Of a stretch of 64,000 nucleotides of DNA, positions 34,901 through 47,105 are shown piece after piece. The DNA comes from Chaetorhynchus papuensis (lineage: Eukaryota; Chordata; Aves; Passeriformes; Rhipiduridae), in NCBI GenBank assembly GCA_013396525.1, contig VWYX01000393.1, positions 186,001-250,000 of the forward strand, given 5' to 3'. Each line of letters starts with the position of its first letter. The first letter of the stretch is position 1. The position numbers and the translations under genes are program-made. A model generated the notes under the pieces. That model saw only the letters and a list, made by a program, of their open reading frames with translations. It ran no database searches and had not been told where the DNA came from.

Positions 34901-37900
34901 ATTGTGTGTTATAATCCCTCCAGGATTAACAACAAAAAGGGAATTTCTCACTCCTAGGAGGGGTAACAGTTTGGAAATGGAAGCGGCCACCTTGAAGCTC
35001 CAAGTGGTCCCTGGACAGGCAGGGACACCAGCTAGATACCCTGGCCAGCCCTGGGTGTTTGAGTTTTGCTGTCTACATATTCATGTATATCCAAGAAATG
35101 CTCTACCCAGTGCCGAAGTGCCGCTCCTTATTTGGATAAAATATGACACTTCACTGCAACAGCGGGATCAGCACTGACTCATACAAGGATGATCACTTGC
35201 CATAGTGTTTTGGGTGTATAAAAAAAAAAATTAAGGGAACTGAGCCAGCCAAGGCAGCACCAGAGACAAGCATTAACAGTTCATCCCAGAGGTTAACAAA
35301 TAAGGGTAACAAATAGTAATAGCTGTGACACCTTCTCTAGGAGTAGCCTCAAGCTACACCGAGGAAATGCAGCTTCCTCGAGCTGGGGAAGTGGTGGCAC
35401 TAGTTGGTTTGAAATGTAAAACACTGCTGATAATCCCGGGCTGTGCATGAATAAAACATTGTAGATCCTTAATCAACTGGAGAAAACACCCTTCTTTAAG
35501 AAAAAGGCATTTCAGGAAGTAGAAGCAGTGTTGTTTGGCTCCAGGAGTTTGGAGTCCTGGAGTCATCAGTCTCTCCTATCATTAGCTTCAAGAGAAATTT
35601 TCAAGTGCTGGTTCTTTTAATTTATTTACTTTGGGGAGCCTTTAAGAATGAAGCCTTTTTCCACAGTAATTCTGCAGCCTAAAAGACCTTTCTCCAAAAA
35701 TAAATAAAAACAACCATGCAATAGCACAAATCCAGGAAGAAGGGCTTAAAAAAGGCACCAAATGTTTTCACTATTGGAAAACTTGAGCAGAAGCCCCAGG
35801 GACCTTTCCTCAGCCAGACATTTGCATGATAGTGCAACGATACCAGCAACATCATTCTGCTCCAAAAGCCCTTAGCAGCTGTGGTAGTGTTAAGTAGCAG
35901 GGTTGGTGGGCAGAGTCTTTCCATCACAGCCTCCTGAAGGTGCAAATTCAGTACCTTCAGAGACGACCCTCAGCCTGGGAACTAAGAAGCTCTTGTGAAA
36001 CCTGTGTCTCCAGCTGCTTTATTTAAGCCATGTCATGTTCTCCACAGCTAGGCCAAGAAAGACTGAACAGGGTTATTTCAAGGCACAGTTCCCAAGGCAT
36101 CATTCTCCAGCTTCACCCAAGTAAGAAAAATAAAAATTTCTGTTTGAGGGCAGCTTGGACACCTGAGGAGGCTCTGATGGCTGCTGAGGACACTCCAGTC
36201 TTCAGCTTGAGCAGAGCTGCTTAAGTGGTCCTGCAGGCCTGTTCTGCCAGAAGGCATGAAAAGCCATCAGGAGTCCTTGCCACCTCCAAAGCATTGTTCC
36301 CTACATGTTTATTGGTGACATGGAGGGAGGAAAAGGATCATGTCTTGCCCTCTTGCCCAGCTCCCCCAGAATCAGTACAGATTTGTCATTCCACTGAGTA
36401 GTGACCTTCCTTCAAGAGGAACCAGGTCATTCTAGGGCAGATCACCATTAGATCAAACATCTACACTAAGTCTCCTCGGAGAGAGGGAACAGTAGTTGAG
36501 GTTGTAGGGAGTTCACAGCCCTTCAGCTTGTGCTGCAGGTGAGTTCCTGGCTAATTCACAGACCATTCCCTCGGGGCAGAGAGGGGAAGCCGAGCTGAGT
36601 TTAACCCCTTGACCACTAAAAGAGAAGGCAGCACTTTCCCTGCACTGACACCAAGCCAGCGAGGTCACTGACAGGGCTGTGCTCTGCAGGATACTTGCTC
36701 ATGCCCAGTTGTTTTGGGCTTTCCAGTAGAGAAACTATTTTGCCAGAGGTGTTGTCAGATTTACCGCCAGCTCTGCATGTGGAACTCAGCACATGCATCA
36801 CCAACATGCTGTGGTAACTCTTAAGAGCCACTTTTGGTCCCAGCACTCCTTGGGATGCCTAGAAACAAGCACAGCCTATGGTGTTTTTGGATGGGCTGGT
36901 GATGGAGCTGTTGGCCGTGGCATGCAGCCATGCCGTGGCCTGGGAAGTCAGAACACAGCCCTGGCCCTCAGGATCCTTGGTCAGTGCTGCTGTGGTCCAG
37001 AGCCAACTGAAAGTTGATGTCCTGCTCTCCAAGACTTTTGCTTCCTCTGACCTATCCCTGTAGGCTTCTTCTCTATGATTTCTGCTCAGAACAGGCAAGA
37101 CTGTCCCCTTTCCTCAGGGCAGGCAGCTGCTGTGCCCTGCTGGGGCTGCAGATGTGGGCTGTGGGTCCACCAGCCCTTCACCTCTCCTCCCCAGCACAGA
37201 TGAGCACTCCGGCCCCTGCACATCCCTCCTCCTCTTGCACAGATGGTTGCCGGGGTTTCTCTTTGGCTGCTGCTTTTGGGCCCAGCTGCAGGAGGGCTCT
37301 GCTCCAACACAGGCTCAGCTGGGCAAGCACAATGGGAAAACAAAGGCCTGCTCGCTGGGGATCCGAGCCTTTTCAGCCCCATTTCCTTTTCCGATGCTTT
37401 CATTTCCTCCAAGTGAAATGCTGCTGAAAAGAGGACACTGTGGCTGTGGCTGCTGCCATAGGCATGGGGCTTGGATGTCACTAGCTGCTGCTTCATCTAG
37501 GTCAGGGGTTTCAAAGGGACCTTCCCTCAGCTCCTCCCACAGAGATAATATTTCTTCTAAACAGGTTTACCCAGGCAATCAGTAGAGACCTGGGGTCACT
37601 CTACCTTAGAAACAACTGGCCTTGCCTGGCCTGTGTCCCTACAGCAGATCCCAGAGGAGGTGCTGGACATCCTGGAGCAAGTGCAAGTGAGACAGAGCCT
37701 AGCAGGAGCTTCCCGATTTTTAACATTTGCTCTGCAGTTTTCAAGGCACCCAGAAAACCCAAGGATGCATTTGGGAACTCGGGAGGAACTGGGGTAGCTC
37801 ATGCTTTGGCAATTACAGTGTGGGGCTGGAAAGAGGAGGAGGGAATAAAGTTGATTTAACTTAATTTATAGCATGGCTTTACTGCCACTGCCCGTGACAA

Positions 37901-37980
37901 CGAGGGACTAGGGGAACGTTTCCTGTTGGAGAAAGGGAGGCTGCATTCCTTTCATAGCTTTTTGGCAAGTGACAAAGTTA
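34901..37980. other. Non-coding stretch, nothing recognised
   Basis: No gene or repeat family was recognised. Sequence becomes GC-richer after 36.8 kb. A perfect CAG|GTGAGT at 36537-36545 has no convincing exon upstream. Overlapping open frames of 136-143 codons at 37014-37585 have no known domain. Confidence 0.5.
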
Positions 37981-37984
37981 TCCT

Positions 37985-38350
37985 CTCCGGGCGAGGGAGA
38001 AGGTGTTAATCAGCGCACTTGCTAAGGAAGGAACTAACATTCCCTGACTTTACGAGAACCTTTAAGCTAAACCGCGCCGAGCTGAGCCACGGGCGGGAGG
38101 TTCCCTGGAGGTGGGTTTGGGTCCCCCCGGTGCCGCGCTGCGCGGGCCGGCCGGCAGAGGGCACTGGCGGAGCGGCATTGCGGCCCCGCTCCGCCGCGAT
38201 CCCGGGATGCGGCTCATCCCACCTGGAGCCACCGGGCTTCGCAAAGCAGCACCTGCTCTGCCCAGTCCCAGGGCTCCCGTGCCTTGGAGAAGTCCGTGAG
38301 GGGTCTCACCGTGAGGGCACCATCTACAGGAGTGAGCAGTGGGGTCCTTG
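37985..38350. promoter_or_regulatory. CpG island, candidate promoter or insulator
   Basis: Around 30 CpGs fall in about 370 bases, densest at 38070-38225 (GCGCTGCGCGGGCCGGCCGG and CCGCTCCGCCGCGATCCC). The flanks have few. A perfect CTCF core lies in its centre. Splice-donor-like sites occur on the + strand (GAG|GTGGGT after 38110) and the minus strand (ACG|GTGAGA, exon end 38310), but neither comes with a convincing exon, so direction is undecided. A promoter of an unseen transcript or a CTCF-bound boundary are both possible. Confidence 0.55.
38151..38165 (+). promoter_or_regulatory. Perfect CTCF core motif
   Basis: CCGGCAGAGGGCACT matches the 15-base CTCF core CCRSYAGRKGGCRSY at every position, on the + strand. 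That degenerate pattern is expected about 0.03 times in 64 kb counting both strands. CTCF marks insulators and loop anchors, and its orientation sets loop direction. The core holds a CpG (38152-38153), so binding could depend on methylation. Confidence 0.6.
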
Positions 38351-39100
38351 GGCAGCCCGGCCAAATCTGTCCTAAGGATGGGTCTCTTCCGGAGGACAGG
38401 CATGGAAATGAGTCGCCTCTGAGGAAGGAGTCTGGCAATACGGCACCTCTCTTCCCCTGTCCCATCCACTCAATAGCCTCCGTCCCGTGACTTGCTGACT
38501 GAACAGCTGTCCACGGTTGGGGGGAGATGGAGCTTTTGGAGTTGGAGCACCATGCCCCTGCCCCTTGGCTGACTCTGGCCAGGACCCGCGTTTCTGTGGG
38601 ACCCACCCTCTTGCAGCCTGTAGAGCCCTCACTCCTGTTGACAAGCAGGTTTGCTTTATTTCAAGTTCCACAAAGTGACATGGGCTGCACCATCTGACCT
38701 CAGAGCCCTCCTTGGCCTGCTGACTGCTGTTTCCCAGCTCTGCCCCTCTTCCCCCGGACCGGGACCAGCCAGCTCTGCCTGCAACCTGCAGCTCCAACAC
38801 AGGAAGGCAGCTCATGCCGGTGGGGTGGACGGAAATACCATGCACAGCTGGGGATGGCAAAGAGGGACACACAGGTCCATGGGGCAATGGCAGCACCTGG
38901 TCCCCACTTGCACAAGAGTTGCAATGGGGCTGCAGCCCAGGAAAAAGCCCTTCCTTGGAGCCCCTCTAACCACGAACGGCAGGAGCAGCACGTCGCTGGA
39001 AGTGACTGGTTTGCTCCAGTAGCCTCTTTACAAGCACCAAGGGACAGCTGTTTGGGGACCGCTGGGTTTTTAAAAGGCCACTTACAAGCTTTAACACTGC
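38351..39100. other. GC-rich non-coding stretch
   Basis: GC-rich but CpG-poorer than the preceding island. Overlapping open frames on both strands (up to 174 codons, minus strand 38372-38896) have no domains and are typical of GC-rich non-coding DNA. Confidence 0.5.
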
Positions 39101-39103
39101 GCT

Positions 39104-39141
39104 GGGGGGAGAGGGAAAGGAGAAGGGGGGTTAGGGAGGGG
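39104..39141 (+). other. G-rich tract, near G-quadruplex rule
   Basis: Runs of G6, G3, G6, G3 and G4 are separated by 3, 9, 3 and 1 bases on the + strand. Only the 9-base gap breaks the usual loop limit. It starts the G-rich zone downstream of the CpG island. Confidence 0.5.
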
Positions 39142-39422
39142 TGGTTGCATTGACTGCTTAGGACTTAAAGCTGTAAACCTCTTCTTCCCTCTCTCATTGC
39201 TGGGACATTTTTATTGGCGAGATGAAGGGAGACAGAGCACAGCTCCACAACTTGCTCTTCTTCTAGAGGTTAATGACCCAGTTAGCAGCTCTTGGCTGCA
39301 TTTCCCGACATTTTGCAGACATCAAGACCCGTCTCCCTGCCAAGTACATTCTGTTCCCTGGAGCTCGGCCAATGCATCTCAGATTACTATGTAATGCGAC
39401 AAAGAGGGAGAGCTGGAGGTGA

Positions 39423-39488
39423 GGGTGGGGGCTGGAGGGGAGATACGGGAGCCGTTGGGGAGGGGGCAGGAGAGGGTGGGAGAAGGGG
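39423..39488 (+). other. Purine-rich tract with two potential G-quadruplexes
   Basis: The first set is G3-T-G5-CTGGA-G4-AGATAC-G3 (39423-39449). The second is G4-A-G5-CAGGAGA-G3-T-G3-AGAA-G4 (39457-39488). Both satisfy the four-run, loop-of-seven-or-less rule. Function is unknown. Confidence 0.65.
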
Positions 39489-40210
39489 AAACACCACTTC
39501 TAAATTTAACAACTAAGATGAAAATGAAGCTCCCAAGATGCTTATTTGCTGGATAAAAATGTGAATCCCAGGATGAATTGGAGTGATGCTTCTGGGAAAC
39601 AGATGCAATCAGCAAATAATTCCCCCCTAGGGACTGTGCAGGCCTGTGCTTCCTGGATCTGCTGACAGTCAAGCTCCTGCTTCTGATGCCCTTGTGCCCA
39701 GGACAAATACTGCTGGGGAACTGGGGCTGCTTTCCTGAATGACAGCCCAGTATCCCAAGAGGAACAGGGGCTTAGACAGGAAAATGGGGAGTGGGGGGAG
39801 TGAAGAGGATGAAGTTCCTGCATGGTCTTTTATTTACCTTTTTGCACCCAGAGCACAAGATGCTGGTCAGGCACACTGCGCTTGGCAAGCTTGGCTACTC
39901 CAGATCCAGACACTTTCACAGTAAAGGAAGGAAGGTCAGACCATGGGGAAGGCTCTCCTGGCTGTGGTTGAACACGCAGCTTGCAGAGGGGCTGAGCTGC
40001 CAGACCTGTTGGTAGCTGGTGCCTGCCATTGCTAGAGACCATCCTGATCCCACACTCCACACCTGCCCTCCAGTGACCAGGCTGGTGTCCTCTCCTGAGC
40101 CATGCTGGGGTCTTCCCCTGCAGCTCTAAGGAGATCCCATGGCCATTACATGCACTGCGATGCCCTTGGCCCTTGTAAACCTTTCCCCACAGGCATCTCG
40201 TGCCATGTTT
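39489..40210. other. Non-coding stretch, nothing recognised
   Basis: Ordinary sequence, no repeat family or gene recognised. Confidence 0.5.
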
Positions 40211-40214
40211 CTGA

Positions 40215-40240
40215 TTAAACCACATTGTTAAACCACATAG
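40215..40240. repeat. 13-bp tandem duplication with paired RUNX-type cores
   Basis: TTAAACCACAT at 40215-40225 recurs at 40228-40238 with a 13-base period. Each copy holds ACCACA, the reverse complement of the RUNX core TGTGGT. Small tandem duplications arise easily by slippage. Confidence 0.6.
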
Positions 40241-43200
40241 TTGCTTCTTTGAACCAGAGACCCTCACATATTGACTGTGTTGAAAATGAACCTTGGGGTC
40301 CAGACCTGAGAGGAACTCTTACAATACCTCTTCTCCCAGGCTGGCAGCTCTGTTACAGCTTTCCCACGCTACCTAGGTGCAATACCTCCTACTAATTCAG
40401 CTCTGGACCTTTGAGAACCTTCTGTTCACAGCTGCTCTGAGAGCCTTCCAGCCAGACCTGCAGATCCATCATGCCCTGGGCTGCTGCACCGCTCTGATGG
40501 TGTGCCACAAGCCTTTCTCCACTCAGGGCACAGTTTGTGGCACATGGTCATGCCACTTCTCAGCCCAAACCTTTGCCAGGTCTGGGGCTTCTTTCCCTCC
40601 CGCCTTCCACACTTGTGTCAGCTCCACATGGTCTGAGCTCCTATTGCTCATAGACATCCCAGCTGTGGGCACCTCTGTCTGAGCCCGACACTGATGAAGG
40701 AGCTCATCCAGTCCCATTCCTGCTCCACTGCTCGGACACAGCCACGGTCCCACTCCCAGCCCATTCCCTCTCCCATCCTGATCCTGCCATATCTCCCTGC
40801 TCCCACTTGTCTTTCTTGGTCCAGCCTGGCCTCCCTGGGGCACAGGGTGTGTGGGGTCTCCTCTCCTGCTGCTGGCAAACTCCTGGCTGAGCCTGCTGGC
40901 ATAGCCCTCCTGCAGGGAGATGTGTTGGGAAACGAGCCTTGAGAGTCACCTCTGAGCAAGGGTGTGGGCAGGGTCAGGAGTGGTGGGGGAAGGTGGGACC
41001 CCACCGAGGAAAGCAGGAGGCCTGGGGAGAGCACAGGGGACAGGGCTGACACACACAAGGTGTCAGAGCCTGCTCACAGGACCTGAGATACCCCACAGCC
41101 AGGCCTATGCCAGCAGTGCTCCGAGCCCTGCTCTCTCCCCATGCCTGGCAGGAGCAGTCAGGCAGGGTCTGCTCCCAGAGCTCAGAGAAAGGGTTGTTCC
41201 CTAGCATTGCAGGGCAGTCAGGTTGTGCACCAGGCAGAGGATCTGCTCACCCTTCAGAGGTGGTTGGATGGAGCCAGGCTTCCAAGCAGCACCTCAGGGC
41301 TCCCACCCTGCTCCCACAGGCTCGACAGCCCCCTTTGTGCCATCCCTCAGGATGCTGCCTTGTGAAATGGGAAGAGGAGAAACACGAGAGGTCTGGCTCA
41401 ACCGGACTGCTTATCTCCCTGGAGCAGAGCCCTCCCTCCTCTTCAGGAATTATTTCCTTGAAAGACACAAACCAGCACAAAACTGCCTCTTGCTCAGCTC
41501 CATCTGCCACGTGGGGGTTGGGTGCTGGGAGGCCACGGTTGCTCACTGCATTTGCCAGACAGACATGGCTTTAGAAGGATTTTTCACCATGTGCGGCCTA
41601 AGAAAGACAGGAGTTGGGTTTACCTGTATCAGGAGTTGCTCAGGAAAGTCCTGAAAAAAAAAAATAATGTGTTTTTATGGAGAAGAGCTTCCTCAAAAAG
41701 TGCAGTAAATGCCAGCATCTAAAAATCTGGCACTGCATCACTTCATTGCTGAGCATCTGTCCTCGAGGCCAGCCCCACCGAGAGAAAGTCATCAGGGGCT
41801 AAGGCATCCTTTAAAACACAAGCCTTGGCTAACCACAAACATGCAACCCTCCCGACTCCTAAGCCACACATCAGCCTCCTCCAAAGGATGAGAAGGTCCA
41901 GACACAGTCCCCTGATGTGGGACAGCTGGGAGGAGGGCACAGGTTGCAGGAAGGAAGGAGCACCTCCTCCCCAGGAGGAACTGGGTAGAGGCATGCACTG
42001 AGTCTCAGTTTTCCAGCAGTCATCCCAATCCTCTTTGTGTGGCTCACATCCTTCCCCAGCAGATGCCCAGTGTGGAGATGAGCCCACATCACGTGCACTG
42101 GGCTTGATGCTGCACAAACCCAGCCTGCCATCATGGTCCTGGCCCCACACAGCTGATGTCTGGCTGCCCAGCAGAGCTGCTACAAGTCAGCAGCTCTCAG
42201 CCAGCAGGGAGGGCACAGATGTGCAAATGGGGAAAACCTGCCAGAGGTTTTCTCAGCATCTGGTACAATGCTAAGAAGACTTGGGTTGGGACAGTTATGG
42301 TTTAAGTATTTCTATTACCAATGCCAGGCGAAGCATTTGAGCCCTTATCAGGGTAACTAATAGCAGGTAGGTGACTGCTAAGTTCTCATTACTTTTTTCC
42401 ACCCTTCCCTTTCCCCATAGATCTGTGCTGGCATAGAAATCACGGCAGTAAACAAACATCAAGGCTTGTTATCAAACACGTATAAAGACAGAGAAATGTT
42501 CCAGTCCTATTTGTGGGGCAGGGTGAGCCAGGCAAGCACCAGCTGCGCCCTCCATGTGACTTGGAGGCAGGGACATGAGTAGGGAAGCACATCCCAAAAG
42601 CTGAGACTTTTTGTTGTTTTAGAAGACCAGCAAAGATTTCATTTCTGTCTGAATTGTCTCTTGAATTTACCAACTCACAGAAACAATCAGGCAATTTTTG
42701 TGCAATAACCACAGCCAGTCCAGGCTCAATTCCTCACCTTTTAATGTCACCCCCAGATCCACGTGCCACTGGAAGAAGTAAGCACAGTTTGTTAGTCCAA
42801 TGTGGGCAGGGCAGAAAACAATAAGCTTAAAGTGCATCAAGGAGGGCTTAACTTTGGCCCATCTCTAAATGTTTTAAATAACAAACACAGTTAAGCACTG
42901 AAATCATTGCCTAGGGGGTCTGTGAGGCCTGTATCCTCGAATGCTTTCAGGAACAGAACAGAGGCAAACATCTATCTGGGCTAGCTTGGGTCCAGCTGGC
43001 CCTATCTTGTGTCAGGGTATGGACCAGTTGACCTCCTGTTGTGCATCAGCCTTTCCCACCCCAATTTCCAGATGTGTTTATTCAGCTCCTCTCTGTCACA
43101 GGGTGACCCCTCCCTGTGTGCTCACAGGATGTGTGGCACACTGCTGAGCCTGATGCTGAGCAAGTTGGTCTGACTTGTGAAATCGTGTTTTCCTTGAAAT

Positions 43201-44185
43201 AAGGATGAGTTTTGAGATATACATAAATGTATAGAATAGCAGAGAATATTTATTAGGGTTGAAATTAACATTGATTGATTTGATTTTTGCTGATTAGGTA
43301 ATTATGAGAACTAAAGGGGTAATCACCTTTTTGACGAGGAAATGAAACAATCATCCAAGCTAGACAAGTCCTGAGTTTCTAATTTGAGCAGGAAAAAAAA
43401 TAAAGCTACAGGTGAAGAGGAAAGAGCAGTATCTATGCCATGTTGCCTTTTAGTCTCCAAGCAGACAAGGGCTGGGACTTTTCCCACTACACTCATCTCA
43501 GTTTTATCCATCCATATGCCTTGGGAGATGGACTGAGGAGAGATGCAAGGGTTAGCCCAGCAATGCAAGGTTCAGATCTTGGCTTACTGCACAGCCAGAG
43601 GAGGAAGAAGCCTTTCCTACCCCTCTCCACCTCACCAGAAGTATGAACAGATCTGTCACATCACCAACAGCTGAACATGAGGCTCACAGGAGCAAGTCCT
43701 GCCTCACTCCCCTCCCTGGACCTGTCCCTTGCACACCTGCAGCCCCTCAGGGCCTCTCTCCCCCAGGATGACCCCCAGACTGGTTCCATAAATGTTTGGG
43801 ACATCTCCAGGGTTCACCTCTTGGTGCTCTGGGATTTCTTCCCCAGTCTGCAACGTGGGAAAAGGCCACCAAGTGCAGTCCTCAGCCTCCCAGCCCATCC
43901 CCAGCCAATGCCACCCCTCTTTGCCTTGTGTGACACCTGTACAAGTGCCATGATTCCTTGCCCCTGTTCCCACCTGTATCATCATAGAAGCCAGGATGAA
44001 GGGACACTCTGGAAAGCCAGCTACCATCAGTCCCTCAAAAACAAAACAAACAAAGGCCTTTTCTCAGCTGCAGTGCCATGAACAGAGCTTAGTCCCCCTT
44101 GCTGCTCCAGGATGTGGCTGAGATATATCAGGGAAGAGCAGCTGTCAGCATGGATGTGCCTAAAATTAGCTCAAAGAGAAGGTTT
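40241..44185. other. Non-coding stretch, GC-rich in its first part
   Basis: 40.6-41.6 kb is GC-rich but CpG-poor, with several overlapping open frames of 74-155 codons that share no known motif. The rest is ordinary. No repeat family was recognised. Confidence 0.5.
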
Positions 44186-44190
44186 CCTCC

Positions 44191-44219
44191 ATTTATTTAT
44201 TTATTTGCTCCTTAAAAGG
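44191..44219. repeat. (ATTT)4 microsatellite next to a CArG-box 10-mer
   Basis: Four ATTT units (44191-44206) are followed by CCTTAAAAGG at 44210-44219, a consensus SRF CArG box. Perfect CArG 10-mers are expected a few times per 64 kb, so the site alone is weak evidence. Confidence 0.6.
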
Positions 44220-46005
44220 CCCCTTCTTATTAGATGCAAATTCAGCACATAAGCTTCAAGCCAGTACAAAGGCACTGCTAATATTTTTCAATTACACTGG
44301 GAGGAAGGTCACAGCACTTTGCGTTTGAACTTCTGCTGGGGATAGAGGCTGTAGCAAAGGGGGGACTCTGCAGATTTGGCTGCAGGAATGTATTTGGAAG
44401 AGCTGCACCACATGCAGCAGGCTCAGCTGGTGAGCTGGTGTGCTGGACACCAGTGTGTCGCTTATTTGATGTTTTAGGTGCCCCACGAAGAAATCATGGA
44501 GAATGGGTCTCTAACCTTAATTTATCTCCTTTCAGATATACACACACTGCCTTCCAAGAGGCTTCTTATTATACATTATGGCATCTGCTTTCATCTGCTG
44601 GCAGCTTTTGCCTACCATCCATCTTTCCCACCCTCTGATAATTTCAAGACTCCCTCACCAATTTCACTCCCTCACACTTGAGGGGAAGGAAGGGAGTGGA
44701 AAAATTTTAAAGATACTAGATTCCAGCAAGTGTTTTGTCAAAGAGAATTACCTCAGTAAGGCCTTTTGTAAGCAAAAGACTGGAGAAAGAATTCCTTCCT
44801 TCTTAGAAAAGAATCCACATACATAGGAAAGCAGGCTTGATCACTTCTGCTGCTCAGGGGACCATCTCTTCATTATAGAGCTCACAAAACTTCATCTCTT
44901 CACCTCTGTTTGGCTCATGACACAGGAACTGAAATGGGAATACCTATAGAGACATTTAGAAGAACTGAAAAATAATAAGAAAGAACTCTAGGGAAAAAAC
45001 AATCTCAAATTCCCTTTAATGTACCTAGTCCATCCCACATATCTCAGAAAAATACCTTAAGATTTCTTTGTGCATACTCCTGGGAGGGGCTTTGCAGGAC
45101 ACAAGTGTGCCTTCAAGCTCTTCCAGACACCTTGCTCTGCAGTGACCCACAACCATCCAGGAGCTGGGTCCTGAGGCTGTTGTCTTTGTGCAGACTTGCT
45201 GCTCTCCCAGCTGCCTTCTCTTGCTGCCTTTCACTTCCTACTCTGCTTACCGTATTTTTTGGGGTGAGGAATTGCCATCACCATTGCAGGAAGGCACTGG
45301 GCAAGCCTGGGGCAGGGGCCTGCTCCCTGCAGAGTGCAGAGGTGATGAATGAAGTGGGCAGTGAGTGGCAGCACACCTGGATCACGCCTGCACACAGTCA
45401 GGCTGTAATGCAACGTCTGGTGTAGCCTGGTCAAGCTGTTGCCTGACTCTAAAAGTACTTGGACACAAGTTTTTGATCTGTACAAGCACAGGAGGCCATG
45501 CACTACAGCTCTGTGCTACCAGAGCATGAATAACAGGTGGGCTGGAGGACTGGCTCTGAGCAGGCCGTTCCATCTGCAGCCAGTCTCAATATTCCAGGTC
45601 CTGGAGCAAAGCTTCCAGGCTGCAGCTTCAATTTTTTCTGATCCACTAAGTCAATTGGATGCACATGCAAGTTGGATCCTGAAATTTTATGGCTTTTTAA
45701 CGAGAAGGTGAGAATTATTTACACTCTGCATAAGCTCTTCCCTTGAGACAGCAATCCTGCTCAGGGTTAAAGACCTGCTAGAGCTGCCTGCCTACCATAT
45801 CTTTATCCTCTTCTCCAAGAAAGTACATCAGAGAGCAGAAAGTCAAGCATCTCAGAGTACATCTGGCCTAAAAAACCAGCTCCCTGCCCCATACCGCTCA
45901 TCCGTCTGCTCTGATGGCATCAGTGTTGCTCTGAACAGCACTGCAAGTAGTGCTGATTGCAGAGCAGCAGCAGGAAGATGGGAATCATTAAAGCAACTCA
46001 GCCAA
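44220..46005. other. Non-coding stretch, nothing recognised
   Basis: Ordinary sequence, no gene or repeat family recognised. A donor-like AAG|GTGAGA after 45708 lacks a supported exon. Confidence 0.5.
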
Positions 46006-46085
46006 AGCCCTGTAATTAATTAGTTAGAAAAGCATCTTGGCGTTATTAGAGAGGCCTCAGCAGAGGAAGCGACACCTCTGTTCTA
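46005..46085. promoter_or_regulatory. Short homeodomain-site cluster
   Basis: TAATTAATTA at 46013-46022 contains two overlapping TAATTA sites. It is followed by TTAGTTAG, TTGGCGTTATTAG and two further CpGs. This could be a small enhancer core. Composition evidence only. Confidence 0.25.
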
Positions 46086-46920
46086 ACAGACTCACCTTCC
46101 GCCAGAGCTGCTGCTGTGATGTTTGACATTGTGCTGGTGTAAACAGAAATTAGAAGTCAGTGTGACAGGGAGAGGAGCCACTGGCAGGCTGTGCCCTTGG
46201 CCAGGGCTGTGCTGTGTGCTGGGAGGTGTCTGTGCTTTGCTCGCAGGCAGAAATCAGATCCTGGAAAAAGCTCAGGTAGGGATGATTGCTGCTCAACCAG
46301 GGAGATCCTGATTCCTGCTGTGATTAAAAGCAAACCCAGATTTCCCAGGGTACTGAACATGAAGATGGTTATCCAGGTGTTTGTGATTATAAACAGCTAA
46401 ACATACACAAAAACGCCCCCCAGGACTCCAGGAGCTGGTGTCTCCTGGGATCTGGACACATGCAGGATGCTGCTGTCCCTGGCAAACATGCACAGGCTGG
46501 CTGCATGGAGAACTGGGCCATGCCAGAACTGCATATTCATGGCATGCAAATGTTAAGCTACTGCAAACTCCCACAGCTGTCATCAGCACACAGTGCCATG
46601 GCCATGAGCCCCAGAGACGGAACAACATCCTATGGGGAGCAGCAGGATGCTGCAAGATCTATGTGTTGCTGAAAATAAGAGCATCAAAAGGAAGATGGAA
46701 ACACAAGACTAAAATAGTCTTGACTGTTTTAAGGACTCTTAATTTCCTCTGGGGCAGGAGGCCAGGCAGTGTGGCTGGTCCATGGGGCGAGGGGGAGGCA
46801 GGAGGCCTGGCTCTCCCACTGACCTGCCGTCATACCTTTGGCAACTCTTTTTTTTTTTACCATGTGCTAATTTTGCCCTTTCCCCACTTGGTACTGTCAG
46901 CCTCTAGGAATTCATAAGTC
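46086..46920. other. Non-coding stretch, nothing recognised
   Basis: Open frames of up to 159 codons (46438-46917) have no recognisable domain. T10 is at 46849-46858. Nothing else was seen. Confidence 0.5.
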
Positions 46921-46924
46921 TTGA

Positions 46925-47105
46925 GCTGGGCCTCCAAACACCATGATTTTGGCTTAAAAATCAAGAGCTATAAGCATTTACATATGAATTATGCGCCTTT
47001 TTGAGTGGCCTTGCGGTTTCTGACTCTTTACGGATCATATTTCCAACTGAGCAGGTCAGATTTTTTTATTATGATTATTATTATTTTAAATGAAAGCCAA
47101 GAATT
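46925..47105. promoter_or_regulatory. Enhancer-like block (candidate conserved element)
   Basis: Non-repetitive AT-rich sequence with ATATGAATTATGCGCC, CTTGCGG and TTTACGGATCATA strings that keep CpGs, ending in an imperfect (ATT)n run at 47068-47085. Support is composition only. Confidence 0.3.

Noticed and set aside
36537..36545. Perfect CAG|GTGAGT donor-like string, + strand
   Set aside because: No convincing acceptor or open frame upstream and no promoter features, so compatible with chance.
38372..38896. 174-codon open frame, minus strand
   Set aside because: Lies in GC-rich sequence where stop codons are rare on all frames. Overlaps several equally long frames and has no known motif.
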